A stretch of 64,000 nt of DNA from Ligustrum vulgare (lineage: Eukaryota > Streptophyta > Magnoliopsida > Lamiales > Oleaceae), in assembly GCA_963555705.1 (NCBI GenBank), contig OY743183.1, forward strand, positions 26,199,932 through 26,263,931. Direction: 5' to 3'. Of this stretch, positions 10,798-22,742 are shown piece by piece. Made by a program: the position numbers and the translations under genes. Below the pieces are notes generated by a model. That model made no database searches and was not told the DNA's origin. It was given only the letters and a program-made list of their open reading frames with translations. Each line of letters begins with the position of its first letter. Within the stretch, counting starts at the first letter, position 1.

Positions 10798-12350
10798 TGT
10801 TGGGGGAAAATTTTAGAGAAACAAAACAAATGTATAATCAAACCGAAGGTCCGTGTTTACACGGTTTTCTTAAATCGAATTCGCTCCTCACCGGGGTGCA
10901 TGAGGTTTAGATCGGTGTTCGATTCTCAGGATACACTCGGTTGACGGTTAGCGTTGCACTACGTTAATCGTCTATCGAACTAGCTGTGTTGAACTCTCAA
11001 GAACTTTGGCAAGGAAGGAAGGATGAAGAGGAAAAGAATTTAGGCGGTTGAAATAATGGAGGAAGCTGAAAAAAAAAATTTCTTTGTGTTGGCTATGTTG
11101 TCTGTGTGTTCAACCGAGAAGTGTATACTGCCTTTTATAGGCCATCATCAATGAATTCCATTTATTCAGAATTTGAGAAACTGATGAAATGGGGAAAACG
11201 GATGAAATTGATGGCCTGCATGAAACTGATTCTTAATTCTCTCAACGGATGAAATTTTCATTCACAAACTGTCAAATTACTGAAATTTGAAACTGTCCCT
11301 TTTTTCCAACAATCCCCCAAATGAATGAAAATTTGCGAAAACTAAAGACCCAAGAGAGAAGGAGAGAGAGTAAACGAATCAATCCTGCATAGGATATGTA
11401 GCATTTAGCTTTGAACATTCCTTTGTGAAACCTATCGGGTATTACTAGCAAACCAGTGGATCTGATGCCTTGAACTGTTTCGCCATTTGTGTAAACCAAG
11501 ACAATAAACCTCACACAGGACCATTCTAGACACAGCGTAGTTCTCAAAATTGTGTTCGTTTTGGCCATGAACATATCGCCTGGTTCTACAAGTGTTTGTT
11601 CTAGGATGTAGCCCTCCCAATCCTTATAGAAGCGGCCCCACTTCACACTTACATAGGTGACCTCTTAATTCAGCGTTTCACCACCACGCTTAAGAGTCAT
11701 TAAAAGCATAGCTTAACCTGCATCTTTCAATCACTGTGAGCACCATAGGAATGAGTAGAAGGAGAACTTTCTCAGTGATTTACACAGGTATACATGGTTT
11801 AGTTGTCCCTTTGAACCTAGATCCTGGGATCTCCATTCAGCTAGGTTGGGTTTCCACCATGACACCTTTCAACGTCATAGACTGCAAGCCCATTCCCCTC
11901 GATACTTTGACAACTAGTTCTCGAGTTAACCCTTTGGTTAGCGGATCCGAAATATTATCCTTTGACTTCACATAGTCCAGAGTGATAATACCTTGTGAGA
12001 GTAGTTGTCGAATGGTATTGTGTTGTCTTCGAATATGTCAAGACTTACCATTATACATATTCCTCTGTGCCCTGCCAATTTCTGATTGATTATCGCAATA
12101 AACGCAAATTGCAGGCACATGCTTTGACCATCTTGGAATATCCTCAACAAACTGTCGAAGCCACTCTGCTTCCTTAGCTGCTTTATCCAACGCGATAAAT
12201 TCTGATTCCATTGTAGATCTTGCGATGCAAGTTTGTTTGGACGATTTTCAAGAGACAGTTGCACCACCAAGAGTGAAGACATATCCACTTGTAGACTTTG
12301 AGTCTGACATATCTGATATCCAATTTGCATCAGCATACCCTTCAATTTGC
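10798..12350 (-). mobile_element. 3' part of a Copia element (RNase H and 3' LTR)
   Basis: Minus-strand RNase H C-terminus from about 12350 to 11760, polypurine tract TTTGGGGGAT (11321-11312) and the 3' LTR 10798-11311 (514 bp, TGTTGG...CCAACA). Everything upstream of RNase H is missing; the break is at about 12350, where Tat gag sequence begins directly. Confidence 0.8.
11760..12350 (-). pseudogene. Copia RNase H C-terminus (broken)
   Basis: Reads [26 protein letters not shown], then a stop, STMESEFIALDKAAKEAEWL, CDNQSEIGRAQ, and the tail DYVKSKDNISDPLTKGL. These are the Copia (Tnt1-type) RNase H landmarks. At least three in-frame stops; not functional. Confidence 0.85.
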
Positions 12351-13511
12351 ATCATGATGGAAAATCAGGAAATTGTTAGTCATATGAGACCATGCATTGT
12401 GCCATTTACAATAATTTTTACCCTTGATTTGTTTTGGGTTTGGCAACTTATGTTTATCGTTCAGCTTTATTTTCTTATCCTTATATAGTTTATCAAATAT
12501 AAGGTCAGCTTTGATCACATCAAAGGAGAACACTCTAGCTTTTTTCATTTTTATCTCCTATAGGCTCATATTTGACCTTTGAGTTTGATTTAGCCATTAA
12601 ATGGCAGACATATGTATCTCCCTTAACTAATTCGACCAGACATACTCCAGTCTAGTTATAGTAATCATTATCAACTAGGTCAACGTTAAAATTCGGGTCT
12701 TTATAGTAAGTCCCTTTGCTAGAATTCTTCATTTGTTCTTCTTCTCTAATTAGACGTTCATACCTGACTACATTTTTACTCAACTGGAAAAGGTCAAGAA
12801 ACTCCCTATCCTGGAATTTCTTTTTTAGATCAAAATTGAGGCAACTTTGAGTGATCTTAACGAATTCTTTTCCATGCAAAGGTATAAAACACTTGTTTCT
12901 GGTTGTTTTGAACCTCTAAAGGAAACCTTCTACCCACTCATTTGGCATGTGGAGTAAATTCTCCAAATCGGCCAAAGTAATCTCAAATTCAGATTTGTAG
13001 AACTAATCATGGAACAATTGTTCCAGTTGTTGCCATGTCTGAACAGAATTTGCTGGAAAGTTAATGAACCATGAGAAGGCCATCTCTGTTAAGGAACTAG
13101 GAATAGTCTCATTTGATGGTAGTCATTTACTTCGCCACATTGCAACGGGAAACATGGTATGTATTTTAGAGTAGAAACTTCCCCAAGGCCAGTGAATAAT
13201 GAGAACTTTGGTACTTTGTACCCTCTAGGCCATGGGTATGCTTAATCTACCGAATCAAGATATGACTTTGTGTAGGTAGGCCTAATACAAGGACGTATTC
13301 CTAAAGCCATCTGATCCTGCACTATCTCAGTGATTTGATCTCTCAACATGAGATTAAGATCATAAGGGATACCTATGGGTTGGTTTCCTGGTGGTATTAC
13401 CTGAGACCTGATGTTTGGTAACAGGTTAGCAGCAAATGTGCCATTATTTAGACCATTGTTACCATTAACCTAAATATTTCCCCCATCATTAACACATGTG
13501 ATGTTCTGTCC

Positions 13512-15448
13512 GTTATTGTAACACCCCAAGTGTAAAAGCTTAAAACTAGGCGTGTTAACTTTCCTTTACTTTTAACGCGGAAATAAAACATTTTAAAACA
13601 CTAAAAATTTCATTTTTCGATTACAAAATTTTATAGAAATTTTGGCAGAGTCTCCTCTATAAATTGGACTTAACCAACCTGTAGAGAGATATCATAACCA
13701 TTTTAAAAGTATAAATCTAAACTCATTCAATATTCAACATGCAACCAAAATTCTATATTAAACTCCCACATCACCACACTATTCCAAAATAAATCCCAAC
13801 TCCTCCACACAAATTTTTATATCAATAAACTACAATTCAGAGAAATAAGTGATAATATAAACAATACTAGAAGTATCATAACTTATTTAAACTAATTCCA
13901 ACCAAAACCATTTAAAGAATGAAAGATTAAAGAATACCCAATGAAAACTTATGAAAATTCCTTAATTAAATTTTGAAGAAAATAACAAATTTCAGGAACT
14001 GCCCGAGTCTGCATCCAGTACTCTCCTCAGATCACCTAACTTTCATCACCTAAAACATTGGGGAGGGATTGGGGTGAGCTAAAGCTCAGTAAGTAAACTT
14101 TATGGACGTGATGCATGCTCATGATATGAGATGCTTTAAACTTTGAAATATGTATTCCCGTTCACTTTAACCTTTCAAACTTTCAAACATTTCAAACTTT
14201 CACTTAACATTTCAAAACTTTCACTTCATTTCCATCGTGAGCTCACTTGGTGTATCTTCTAATCAATCGGAGAGCAGTGGGAAATTCTTATTTGGAACCA
14301 GATTAATATCCACATTTCCACCGCAAAGCAGTTTAACATTCACTTTCCCATCGCATAGCGGTTTAACAGTTCAACGCAAAGCGGTCGAACATTCAGTCGC
14401 AAAGCGACTTAATTCAGGTACGCCGGTCCCCCGCACCCCATTTCCCATCACTTCTTTCATGACTTAGAAGTACACCCATTCTTTCTTAAAAACTTGGGAT
14501 ACATAACCTTTGAACAAACTTGCACCTTGACACATTTCTTTCATTTAAAAATATTGACTCTCCAATTTCAATGCCAATGCATGCTTGCTGATGCAATGAC
14601 ATGAAAACGTGCATGCTTGAACATTCTTCTTAATAACATATACTTTCATAAAGTAAATGAAATTCATTAAAGCAAGTAAGTTGCAAACAGTCATTTACAC
14701 ATTTCACATTTAACTTCTATGAAAATAGGGGAAGTTTACTTACCGACGTCCTTAGTATTTACTGTTATCTGGATTTGTAAGTGGAAGAGTCTCAGATGCC
14801 CGCGACGTCAATGTGCCCAGAAATCCTAATTATTCTCATTCATTAATAAGGTATAACTTTTAAATAAAAAAAGAGACCTCACCCTATGACCGATATATTA
14901 AACATTATATTCGAAACAAATCATCAATTTCGACACACATTAGGTCATTCTATCTTTAATTCAAACTAAAACTCAATTTTACGTAGTTTAACCTAATGTT
15001 ATAAAATCACTCCCTTAAAGTTCCAACAATTTCACAAATCTTAAAAATCAACAAATATCCAACTTTACCCAAACCGTTAACTAAAATACAATTTCATAAA
15101 TTCCAAAGATCGAAAATTCATATATACATACTTTGAAAAATTTTAGAAATTTATTCACGTTTATTCCACTTTCCCAAATTCTAAAATTCTCGAATAAACA
15201 AAATTTAAAATTCAACAATCTAATTAAGCCTTAATATGAAATTCCTTCATATAATGTGCAAGACCCATACTCTTATATTTGAAATCTGAAAATCTATTGT
15301 GGAAATTACATATCTATATGTACATATATACATATACTAATTTATATATATCGCCCAAAATCTGAGTTTAACAGAGTAAAATTTGAAATTCCACTAGAAC
15401 CCAAATCTAAAAAAAAAATCTGAAAGCTTCGTACCAATACATACATTC

Positions 15449-15516
<68 letters not shown>

Positions 15517-16163
15517 CATATACATACATTTGTGTGTGGGTGAAAGTGTGTGTGCGTGCGTTGTGTGGTAGCGGTGAAGGGGCGAAATATGGCCTCACCG
15601 AGGGCTGGGAAGTGGTGGGGCCGAGGTTGTGGTCACCGGGGGTGTGGTGGTTGACGTCGAAGTTGCATGGAGGAGAAAATCGAGAGAGTTGCATGAAAGA
15701 GACAGAGAGCAGCACGAGGGGGGAGAGGCGTCGAACGAGAGAGTGTCGACTGTGAGGATGATTAGGTTAGATTTAAGATTTAATCTTTTGAATTTTGCAA
15801 ATTATTCCGTCAAGTCTCCTCCTCTGTCTAATGAAGACCATAAGTTTTACTTACCCTCCAAAAGTCACTAAACTTCCTCTCAAATTCAAATTAATGTAAA
15901 TTGGCCATTTATAAATTTAAATAAATTGAAATAAGGATCCTTAGCAATTAAAATAAACACTTAGACACATAATTGCACGTAACAATTTATAAATTTTTTA
16001 ATTGGCACATTGATCGAAACGACGTCCAAGTCCTTCCACTGCAAAATAATTCAAATTATTGACATTAAAGATAATAAATTTATAATTTATAATAACATTA
16101 ACATAAATATTACGTGAGATTTAAAAAGTTGCACGTAAAAATGAAAAGCGGTATTACAGTTAT
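13512..16163 (-). mobile_element. Solo LTR (2642 bp, probable Tekay-type) with GTTAT duplication
   Basis: 13517-16158 begins TGTAACACCCC, ends GGTATTACA, and is flanked by a perfect 5-bp duplication GTTAT (13512-13516, 16159-16163). No second LTR, primer site or coding sequence, so it is a solo LTR. The TGTAACRCCCC start and the CTCAGTAAGTAAACT motif match the minus-oriented Tekay LTRs elsewhere in the window, hence the strand call. Holds a 24-bp imperfect repeat around GCAAAGCGGT (14320-14415) and a (CA)n(TA)n tract. Confidence 0.82.
15451..15516. repeat. (CA)n(TA)n microsatellite
   Basis: CA repeat 15451-15500 followed by TA repeat 15501-15516, inside the solo LTR. Confidence 0.95.
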
Positions 16164-16303
16164 TTTGGACATTATCTCTTGCACTAGGGTTACCCCCCAA
16201 GTTTGGCATCTCACTATTATTACCCAAATTAGCCATACTACTACCCCCCAAGTTGGAAGTAGATGGTCCAAAAGGTGGTTTAATTCCCCGATTTGGACTC
16301 ACA

Positions 16304-17085
16304 ATCATGAGTAGGGGTGGACGTGGTTCGGTTTGGTTCTGGTTCCAGAAGAACCAAACCAAACCATAAATCGATGATTTTTTACTAATGTAACCAATTG
16401 GTTTTTTTAAAGATATGGAACCAAACCAGAACCGAACTACTCAGATCTGGATTGGTTTGGTTTTGGGACAATTACTTGAATTTTAAATAATAAATGCAAA
16501 TTAAAACATGCTTATATTCGCTTCTTCATTAAAATCCATCTACATCATTACTAAATAGAAAATGAAATTTTTAGTTAACAAAACAAAAATTTAGAAAAAG
16601 TAACATGTTATTCTAAGTCAAAGAAGAAGAAACTTGCCTGAAGGAAGCTAGCGACCTGTTGAAACATAGAGAATCGAACATAAAGGCCGTTTATACTTAT
16701 AATTATAGGTTACGATGAAGTTTCGAGTCTCATTTTACCGTGGTGCTGTGTGAGTTCGGGATGAAATTTGTAATTTGAGTTTGGGTTAACTCTTGAGAAT
16801 TGACGAATTGGACCGATGTTTATATATACATGAATTTTGAAAAATAAACATCAATGTCGTCGATAGTGACTAAGGAGTGCAACGATTGTTGTGTTATAGG
16901 AGTGCAAGTAAAGCAGTGTGAATGTGTGTCTATAATTGAAAAGAAGAAAAATGAATTAGAATTAGAATTTAGATTCATGATTTAAAATCTTTGTCTAATA
17001 GGAAATGAGATAATGGTAAATAACATTTTTGTACATTTCACATTTATAATTCCAAATTGAAATTTTTTGGTGAGATGAATATCCA

Positions 17086-17156
<71 letters not shown>

Positions 17157-17329
17157 GAGTTTGGTTCTTGGTTCTGGCTCTGGAAAGAAAACGGGAATCA
17201 GAACCGAAACCAAATGGTTCTTGATTTTGAGAACCAAATCATTATTTTTTTTATGTAGAATCGAACCAAACCGCTTGGTTTGGTTTGGTCTGGTCTGGTT
17301 TGGTTATTTTGTCCACCCCTAATCATGGG
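16304..17329. mobile_element. hAT-type non-autonomous element (1010 bp)
   Basis: 16312-17321 has terminal inverted repeats TAGGGGTGGAC / GTCCACCCCTA and an 8-bp flanking duplication ATCATGAG / ATCATGGG (one difference). Subterminal parts are rich in GGTTTGGTT / AACCAAACC repeats on opposite strands, as hAT transposase-binding regions often are. No transposase ORF. It contains a 65-bp AT repeat. It interrupts the Tat gag. Confidence 0.82.
17089..17153. repeat. (AT)n microsatellite
   Basis: About 32 uninterrupted AT units inside the hAT element. Confidence 0.95.
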
Positions 17330-17448
17330 ATTATGTCCCACAACTGTTCTGGCTTGAAGTGGTATCCAATATTTGGAAAAACTGACTGACAAATTTGGCC
17401 TGTTAACCTATTCACAGTATCGTGTAAGGTTCTTAGTTGCACAGCCAT

Positions 17449-18928
17449 GTTCACTTTGAAAGACGAGAAGATGACGTCCTATCATCGAGTAGCCAAAATA
17501 GAATTGGAAAGGTTTGTTCATGCTGAAGACTTGCAGATCTCAAGGATTCAGAACAGCCAAGTAGATGCTATTGCAAGACTTACAATAAGCGAAGGAGCCG
17601 AAACATTTCATAGCGTTCTCATAGGAGAGGTGAAGGATTCAGCTATTGTAGAATCAAATGCATCAATAACCACAGTAGAGACAAGACAAAATTAGATGGA
17701 TGAGATCATCCAACATTTGAAGGAGGTAGTACCCCCAGACTCGAACGATGCAATAGAAAATCAAGTCTGCAAGGTACACGTTGATCGACGATGTCCTATA
17801 CAAAAGAGGTTTTTCCTTCCTACTACTCAGATGTCTTAACGAAGAAGAGGCTCAATACGAAATGAGGGAGGTACACGAAGGTATTTGTGGCAACCACATT
17901 GGAGGTCAATCACTTGCATTCAAGATCTTGCGCCAAGGATATTTCTGGCCATTACTAAAGAAAGACACTCTGGAAATACGACAAGTGCCAGAAGTTTGCC
18001 CCCTATTATCAAATCTCCCCTTGAAGATCTTACATCCGTTATGGCACCGTTGCCTTACGCAAAATGGGGGATTGACCTGATTGGTCCACTTCCAACAGGA
18101 AAATGCTCAACCAAATATGCAATAGTAGTAGTAGACTATTTCACAAAATGGGTGGAGGTTGAACCTCTTTCAAAAATAACTGAACAGAAGACTACAGACT
18201 TCATCTAGAAATCCATCATCTCCCACTTTCATATCCCCCACTCCATTGTAACAGACAATGGTAAACAGTTTGATAAAAAAAAATTCAGATCTTTCTGTAA
18301 GGATCTAGAAATCAAGAACCATTACTCTACCCCTTGCCACCCGCAAGACAATGGACAGGTCGAAGCAATCAACAAGATTATAAAAGCACACATTAAAGAC
18401 CAAACTTGATGACCTGAAAGGGGCAAGGGCTGATGAACTCCCAGGAGTATTATGGTCCTACCAAACAACAAGTAGGACCGTTACAGGAGAAACCTTATTT
18501 TCTTTAGCATTCGACTCGAAGGCGATGATCCCTGTTGAAATCAAAATCGGTTCAGGGAGAACCGAACACTACTCTAAGACAGCAAACAATGAGATGATCC
18601 AATCAAACCTTGACATGATCAAAGAAAAATATTGAACTCAAACCTCAGGAACGCATCCTACAAGCAAAGGAGCACAAGGTACTACAATTCAAAGGTTCGG
18701 GGCAGAAAATTCCACACTGGAGATTTTGTACTAAGGAAAGTATTCCTATCCATGAAGGACATCCCATCTGGATCTCTTTCCCTATCATGGGAAGGACCCT
18801 ACAAGATCATAGAAACTCTACTCAACGGAGCATATGAACTGCAAACTTTGGAAGGAAAAACACTGGCACATCCATGGAACGCAGAACATCTGATAAGTAC
18901 TATCAGTAGAAAACAGAACATTTTGTAA
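17449..18928 (+). pseudogene. Tat-lineage Gypsy pol: RNase H end and integrase, broken
   Basis: Plus strand. 17455-17700 reads LKDEKMTSYHRVAKIELERF (Tat RNase H end), 17860-17985 the zinc-binding HEGICGNHIGGQSLA part, 18056-18208 the integrase core with YAKWGIDLIGPLPTGK and VVVDYFTKWVEVEPL. Later come SIVTDNGKQF and CHPQDNGQVEAINKII with the catalytic D and E. 18632-18928 is the C-terminus with GDFVLRKVF, WEGPYKIIETLLNGAYEL and HPWNAEHL. At least four stops or frameshifts. Orientation is opposite to the neighbouring Tat gag, so either two copies meet here or one was inverted. Confidence 0.85.
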
Positions 18929-18994
18929 TGGCAAGGCCAAGATGAAAACAGTTCTCAATGAATAAACTTTTCAAAATCAAACATCCTCACTTTA

Positions 18995-19475
18995 AAATAA
19001 GACCTTGCAGAAAATAGGTTCATCATAACGGAATTTTCGAATTCCTTAGGACCACAGTACCGTGTAAAGGTCAGGTCTAGCGTAACAGAGTTTACGAATT
19101 CCTTAAGACCATAAGATCTTACACAAAATTGGTCTATTATAAAGGAATTTACCAATTCCCAATTCCTTAGGACCACAATATTCTGCAAAGGTCAGGTCTA
19201 TGATAACAGAATTTATGAATTCCTTAAGACCGTAAGATCTTACACTAAATAGGTTCGTCATAAAGGAATTTACCACTTCCTTAGGACCGTAATATCGTGC
19301 AAAAGATAGGTCTGTCATAGTGGAATTTATGAATTCTTTAAGATCATACAATTTTGCACGAAGCAGGTCCATCGTAAGGAAATTTGTGAATTATTGGATC
19401 GTATACCCTTGTATAACACAGGTTTATCATAAGGAACTCATTTTCTTAGGACCGCATCTTCATGAGCAGTTAGCT
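18995..19475 (+). repeat. Tandem array of about 8 x 57-62 bp units downstream of Tat pol
   Basis: Repeating unit built on AGGTCYATCATAANGGAATTT, GAATTCCTTAGGACC and TNTGCAAAGGTC. The first four units alternate between two subtypes (TTAGGACCACA and TTAAGACCRTAAGATC), giving a dimer of about 120 bp; later units are more diverged. Tandem arrays in the region between pol and 3' LTR are known for Tat/Ogre elements. Confidence 0.85.
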
Positions 19476-19740
19476 AATTTTGATGATCGTGCAGACATGG
19501 GCATTTATTTTTCGTCAACGGCCTAAGCACTGTTGGGTCTATGATGATTACTTGCTTGTGTAGTGATTTAATTATTCTACCATTAGAGACGGGTAGAGGT
19601 GTTAGATCTGAAAGCCAATTTATAGGGTAATACCAGTTCAGTAAAAATAAATGAGCAAAATACTTCAAAAAAATTACATCTGTGAAGACAGTTCGGATCA
19701 GTCACAAAAGGTCGGGCTAAACATTAAAAAATAAACCTAA

Positions 19741-20459
19741 CTATTCAGCAAGCGGGGGAGGACCCTCCTTTTGTAAGTTCTTCACAGCCTCGGCCTGCTA
19801 TGCCTTTAGGTCATCAAATTCATGAGTAACGAACTCGCATCATAGTTATGGTCAATCTCCATGATTTTGTTCAACAAATTTTCTAAGGCCATAAATATGT
19901 ATCCATATGATCAACCTCATATTCGCTAGATTCCTTATACTCATTAACGGCCCGAGACTTGGTATTTTTAATCTCCTTCGCACGGGGCGCTGCCAGATCT
20001 TCAGCAACTTTCCTCAACTTTTTCTCCTCATCCAACTGAGTCTTCAGCTCCTCCAATTGTGCTTTCAGACCTTCATTCTCAGACTTGGATTTATTAAGAT
20101 CATCACCCAACTCTCTCTTCAAAGCTGCGAACTTAGCTTTCATCTCATGATGATCACTCTCTAAGGCTGTATTCTGATCCCGTTCCCTCACCAAATGCGC
20201 GATTTTATGATCAGCCGTATCATGAGCTTTCAACTTGACACATGAGAAAGGTAGTTTTGTGTCATCCCAACAAAAATAGCACAAGCAGAAGCCGATGTCA
20301 TGAGGTTAAGTCCTGAAGCAATCGCCTCGTCCATCTTTGTCCATTTGCATGATAGAACGTTGAATGAATTCCTCAAGCTCTCGGGTAGAATTGAAAGGGC
20401 ATCAGGTCCACGACTGTCAGATTTGTGAACGTTAATCAACGGATTTGGGTGTTTCCTTT
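19741..20459 (-). pseudogene. Antisense coiled-coil ORF of the Tat element, C-terminal part
   Basis: Minus strand, opposite to the Tat pol. Reads RKHPNPLINVHKSDSRGPDA, NSFNVLSCKWTKMDEAIASG, a long K/E/L-rich coiled coil (KLKAHDTADHKIAHLVRERD to KTQLDEEKKLRKVAEDLA), and the end KNLQKEGPPPLAE with stop at 19743-19741. One frameshift near 20240 and a break near 19890. Antisense extra ORFs between pol and 3' LTR are known in some Tat elements (such as Grande). The N-terminal part lies at 29870-30105, split off by the Tekay insertion. Function unknown. Confidence 0.65.
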
Positions 20460-21586
20460 TGTAACGCTCGAGTTCTAAACACCCGGAACGTCATTTCATC
20501 GTCTCAAACTAACTTTCAAGATGATAAATTGAGCGAAAAATAACTGAAGTTTTAAAATTCGAATAAAATATTATTCAAAACCATCAACGGTACTAAATTC
20601 GAAATTCTTCAACATAAATTTAAATTATCGTGAACAGCTAGGGTAAACTTTAAAATAAAACATTTATTTCTTTCTTTCTGCCACTCATGTGCATCACTCC
20701 CCACCACTTCCGAAGTCTGCAAAAATTGTTCACAACGGAGTGAGTATTTCAAAGAAATACTCAGTAAACTCATTACAAAATAATTAACTTTAAACTATGA
20801 TATTACACATAAAAATTCAAATCATGCCAAACATAACATCATGTCATATATCACAATAGTGCATAAAAGTAGCCTCATCTCATCTCAACATGCAATGTTT
20901 GCATGTAAGTTATAGCGCATTTAACATTCTCAATTCATATAACACGTAAGTGCGAAAAAGTAGCCTCGTCTCAACATGCAATAACGCATGTAAGTTATAG
21001 CACATATAACATAATAACTTCGTCTTGTCTCAATTCATATCAACATATGAATAATTCACATAATCGCATTTCACATGCACATCAAAGGTAAAATCAATTA
21101 TTAAGAATGAGTCTACCTCAATTTCTAATCAGTTCGAGTCGAGCAGGGGACTTCAATTCTCTAACTTTCCATTCGCGTTGTCTAGCCAAAGAAAGTAAAT
21201 TTTGAATTAGTAATTTTTTGAAAAATTGGGCGTTTTAAAAAATAAAATAAAAGATTGGGGACTAATCTAAAATTTTAATAAAATTGAAATTTAAAGATTT
21301 GGGACTGAATTAAAATTTTCAGAAAACAAAAGGGCTGGCTAATTTGTTTTTCAGAAAGTTCAGGGACTAAAATTTAAACACTGCTTAAAATATTCAGGGA
21401 CTAAAATAACTGATCTTAAAATTAGAGACATAAAGCATTTTTAAACACTGCAGGGCTAGAAATAACCATTTAAAAACTTAGGGACTGAAATAAAGGATTC
21501 ATAAACTTTGGGATTTAAAAGGTAAATTGCACAAAATAAAGTTCTTAAAATAGAATTTTCACTCCTCTCTCTCTCTCATTTACGTT

Positions 21587-21677
<91 letters not shown>

Positions 21678-22731
21678 GGGATGGGCAATAATCCCCCATC
21701 TGCGATCCGGTGATGGGGCGTGCAGTCAGTGTCGATGCCACCTGCGGACACGGGGGGAAGTGTGGTTTGGGTGTGGGTGTGGGAAAATCACATGATTTGG
21801 ATGATTGTGGCATAAAACCGAGGTGGAGTTCGAGTTTGGGGATCACGATTTCAGGCCAAGTTTTTCGGCGATGAAGGTGTGTGTTGTCTTCCTTGGTATA
21901 TTTTCTTGATTCTTGTGGTGATTTGGGCTTGATTTTTGAATGGGGCAGTGGCGGTTAGTTTTTTGAGAATTTTTTTGGGTCGTCCATGGAGGTTTTGGAT
22001 TGAGTTTTGAATTCTTGAATCGATTATGATGAATGGTGGTATGTAGGATATATGAATTCGATGCTTGAGGTTGCAAAGGCAATGCTGATTGTGTGAATTT
22101 TGGAATTGGCAGTGTGTGGGGCTCGAGCTAAAATTTGTATATATTGTTCTGCATTTGGCTATTGAAGTTTGGATGATGAATTTGTTTGTGTGAATTGAAG
22201 GCAGGTAAGGAGAGTTCTTACCAAATTTTACAATGGCTGTGTGAGGGAAGAAAATGTGGGATTTGAGCTGATTTATATCAGATTCTTGGAAGCTGAAAGA
22301 ATTGAAACTGAATTTTTTTGATTGTAAGGATAAATGAGGATTTGAAATCTTTAAGAATAATTAAGGAATTGATGATGGACGTTTTCAGTTTTTTGAATTT
22401 GAATGGCTGGGAGTTATAACTGTGCACATATGGAAATCAGAACGTGGCTATTGGATAAAAATATAAATTAAAGATAATCAATAATTTGGAATCAAAATAT
22501 ATCAAATTTGAAATGAAAAAATTTCGAGCTGAAAACGAAATAATGATTTTTGGATAAGTTTAAAATTCGCAAATTGGACTTAAAGATTTAAACGAATAAA
22601 TTTCTTTCTTAAATTTTAAAAACAATTTATATGGCTAGACGAACATGTTTTCCCTAGAAAATGGGTGAAATCGTAGCGACACATATTAATAAATTTAACT
22701 TTTATTATAGTAAAACTTCTCAATCGCTACA
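20460..22731 (-). repeat. Tekay 3' LTR (2272 bp)
   Basis: TG at 20460, CA end at 22731; on the minus strand it follows the purine-rich AAAGGGGTAATGT. Contains repeated GGGACTAAAAT phrases (21360-21500) and an 83-bp GA tract. Confidence 0.85.
21591..21673. repeat. (AG)n microsatellite in 3' LTR
   Basis: 83 bp of pure AG repeat; the same site in the 5' LTR has about 46 bp. Confidence 0.95.
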
Positions 22732-22742
22732 ACATTACCCCT

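Larger units (their letters stand above)
12352..17448 (-). pseudogene. Tat-lineage Gypsy gag, broken, with two insertions
   Basis: Minus-strand gag starting near 17448 (MAVQLRTLHDTVNRL). It continues 17340-17322, then 16303-16159, then 13511-12352 after removing a hAT element and a solo LTR. Landmarks: YPWPRGYKVPKFSLFTG, MRLFLVPLTEMAFSWF, LEQLFHD, ITQSCLNFDLKKKF, VRYERLIREEEQ, SSKGTYYKDPNF and KNYCKWHNAWSHMTNN, all typical of Tat/Ogre gag. Several in-frame stops. The end is cut at the Copia junction near 12350, so protease and pol of this copy are missing here. Confidence 0.8.

Noticed and set aside
12225..12488. Plus-strand frame of 87 codons
   Set aside because: Shadow of the Copia RNase H and Tat gag sequence on the minus strand.
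18955..19372. Minus-strand frames with repeated NSVxxDL / ARSYGLKEF phrases, looking like a repeat protein
   Set aside because: They are translations of the tandem DNA array on the strand opposite to the Tat element; the protein repeat follows from the DNA repeat.
18995..19475. CRISPR-like array
   Set aside because: Units follow each other without unique spacers of fixed length, in plant retrotransposon context.
21545..21846. Frames with long Ser-Leu repeats
   Set aside because: Translation of the AG/CT microsatellite; the same occurs at 28709-28975.
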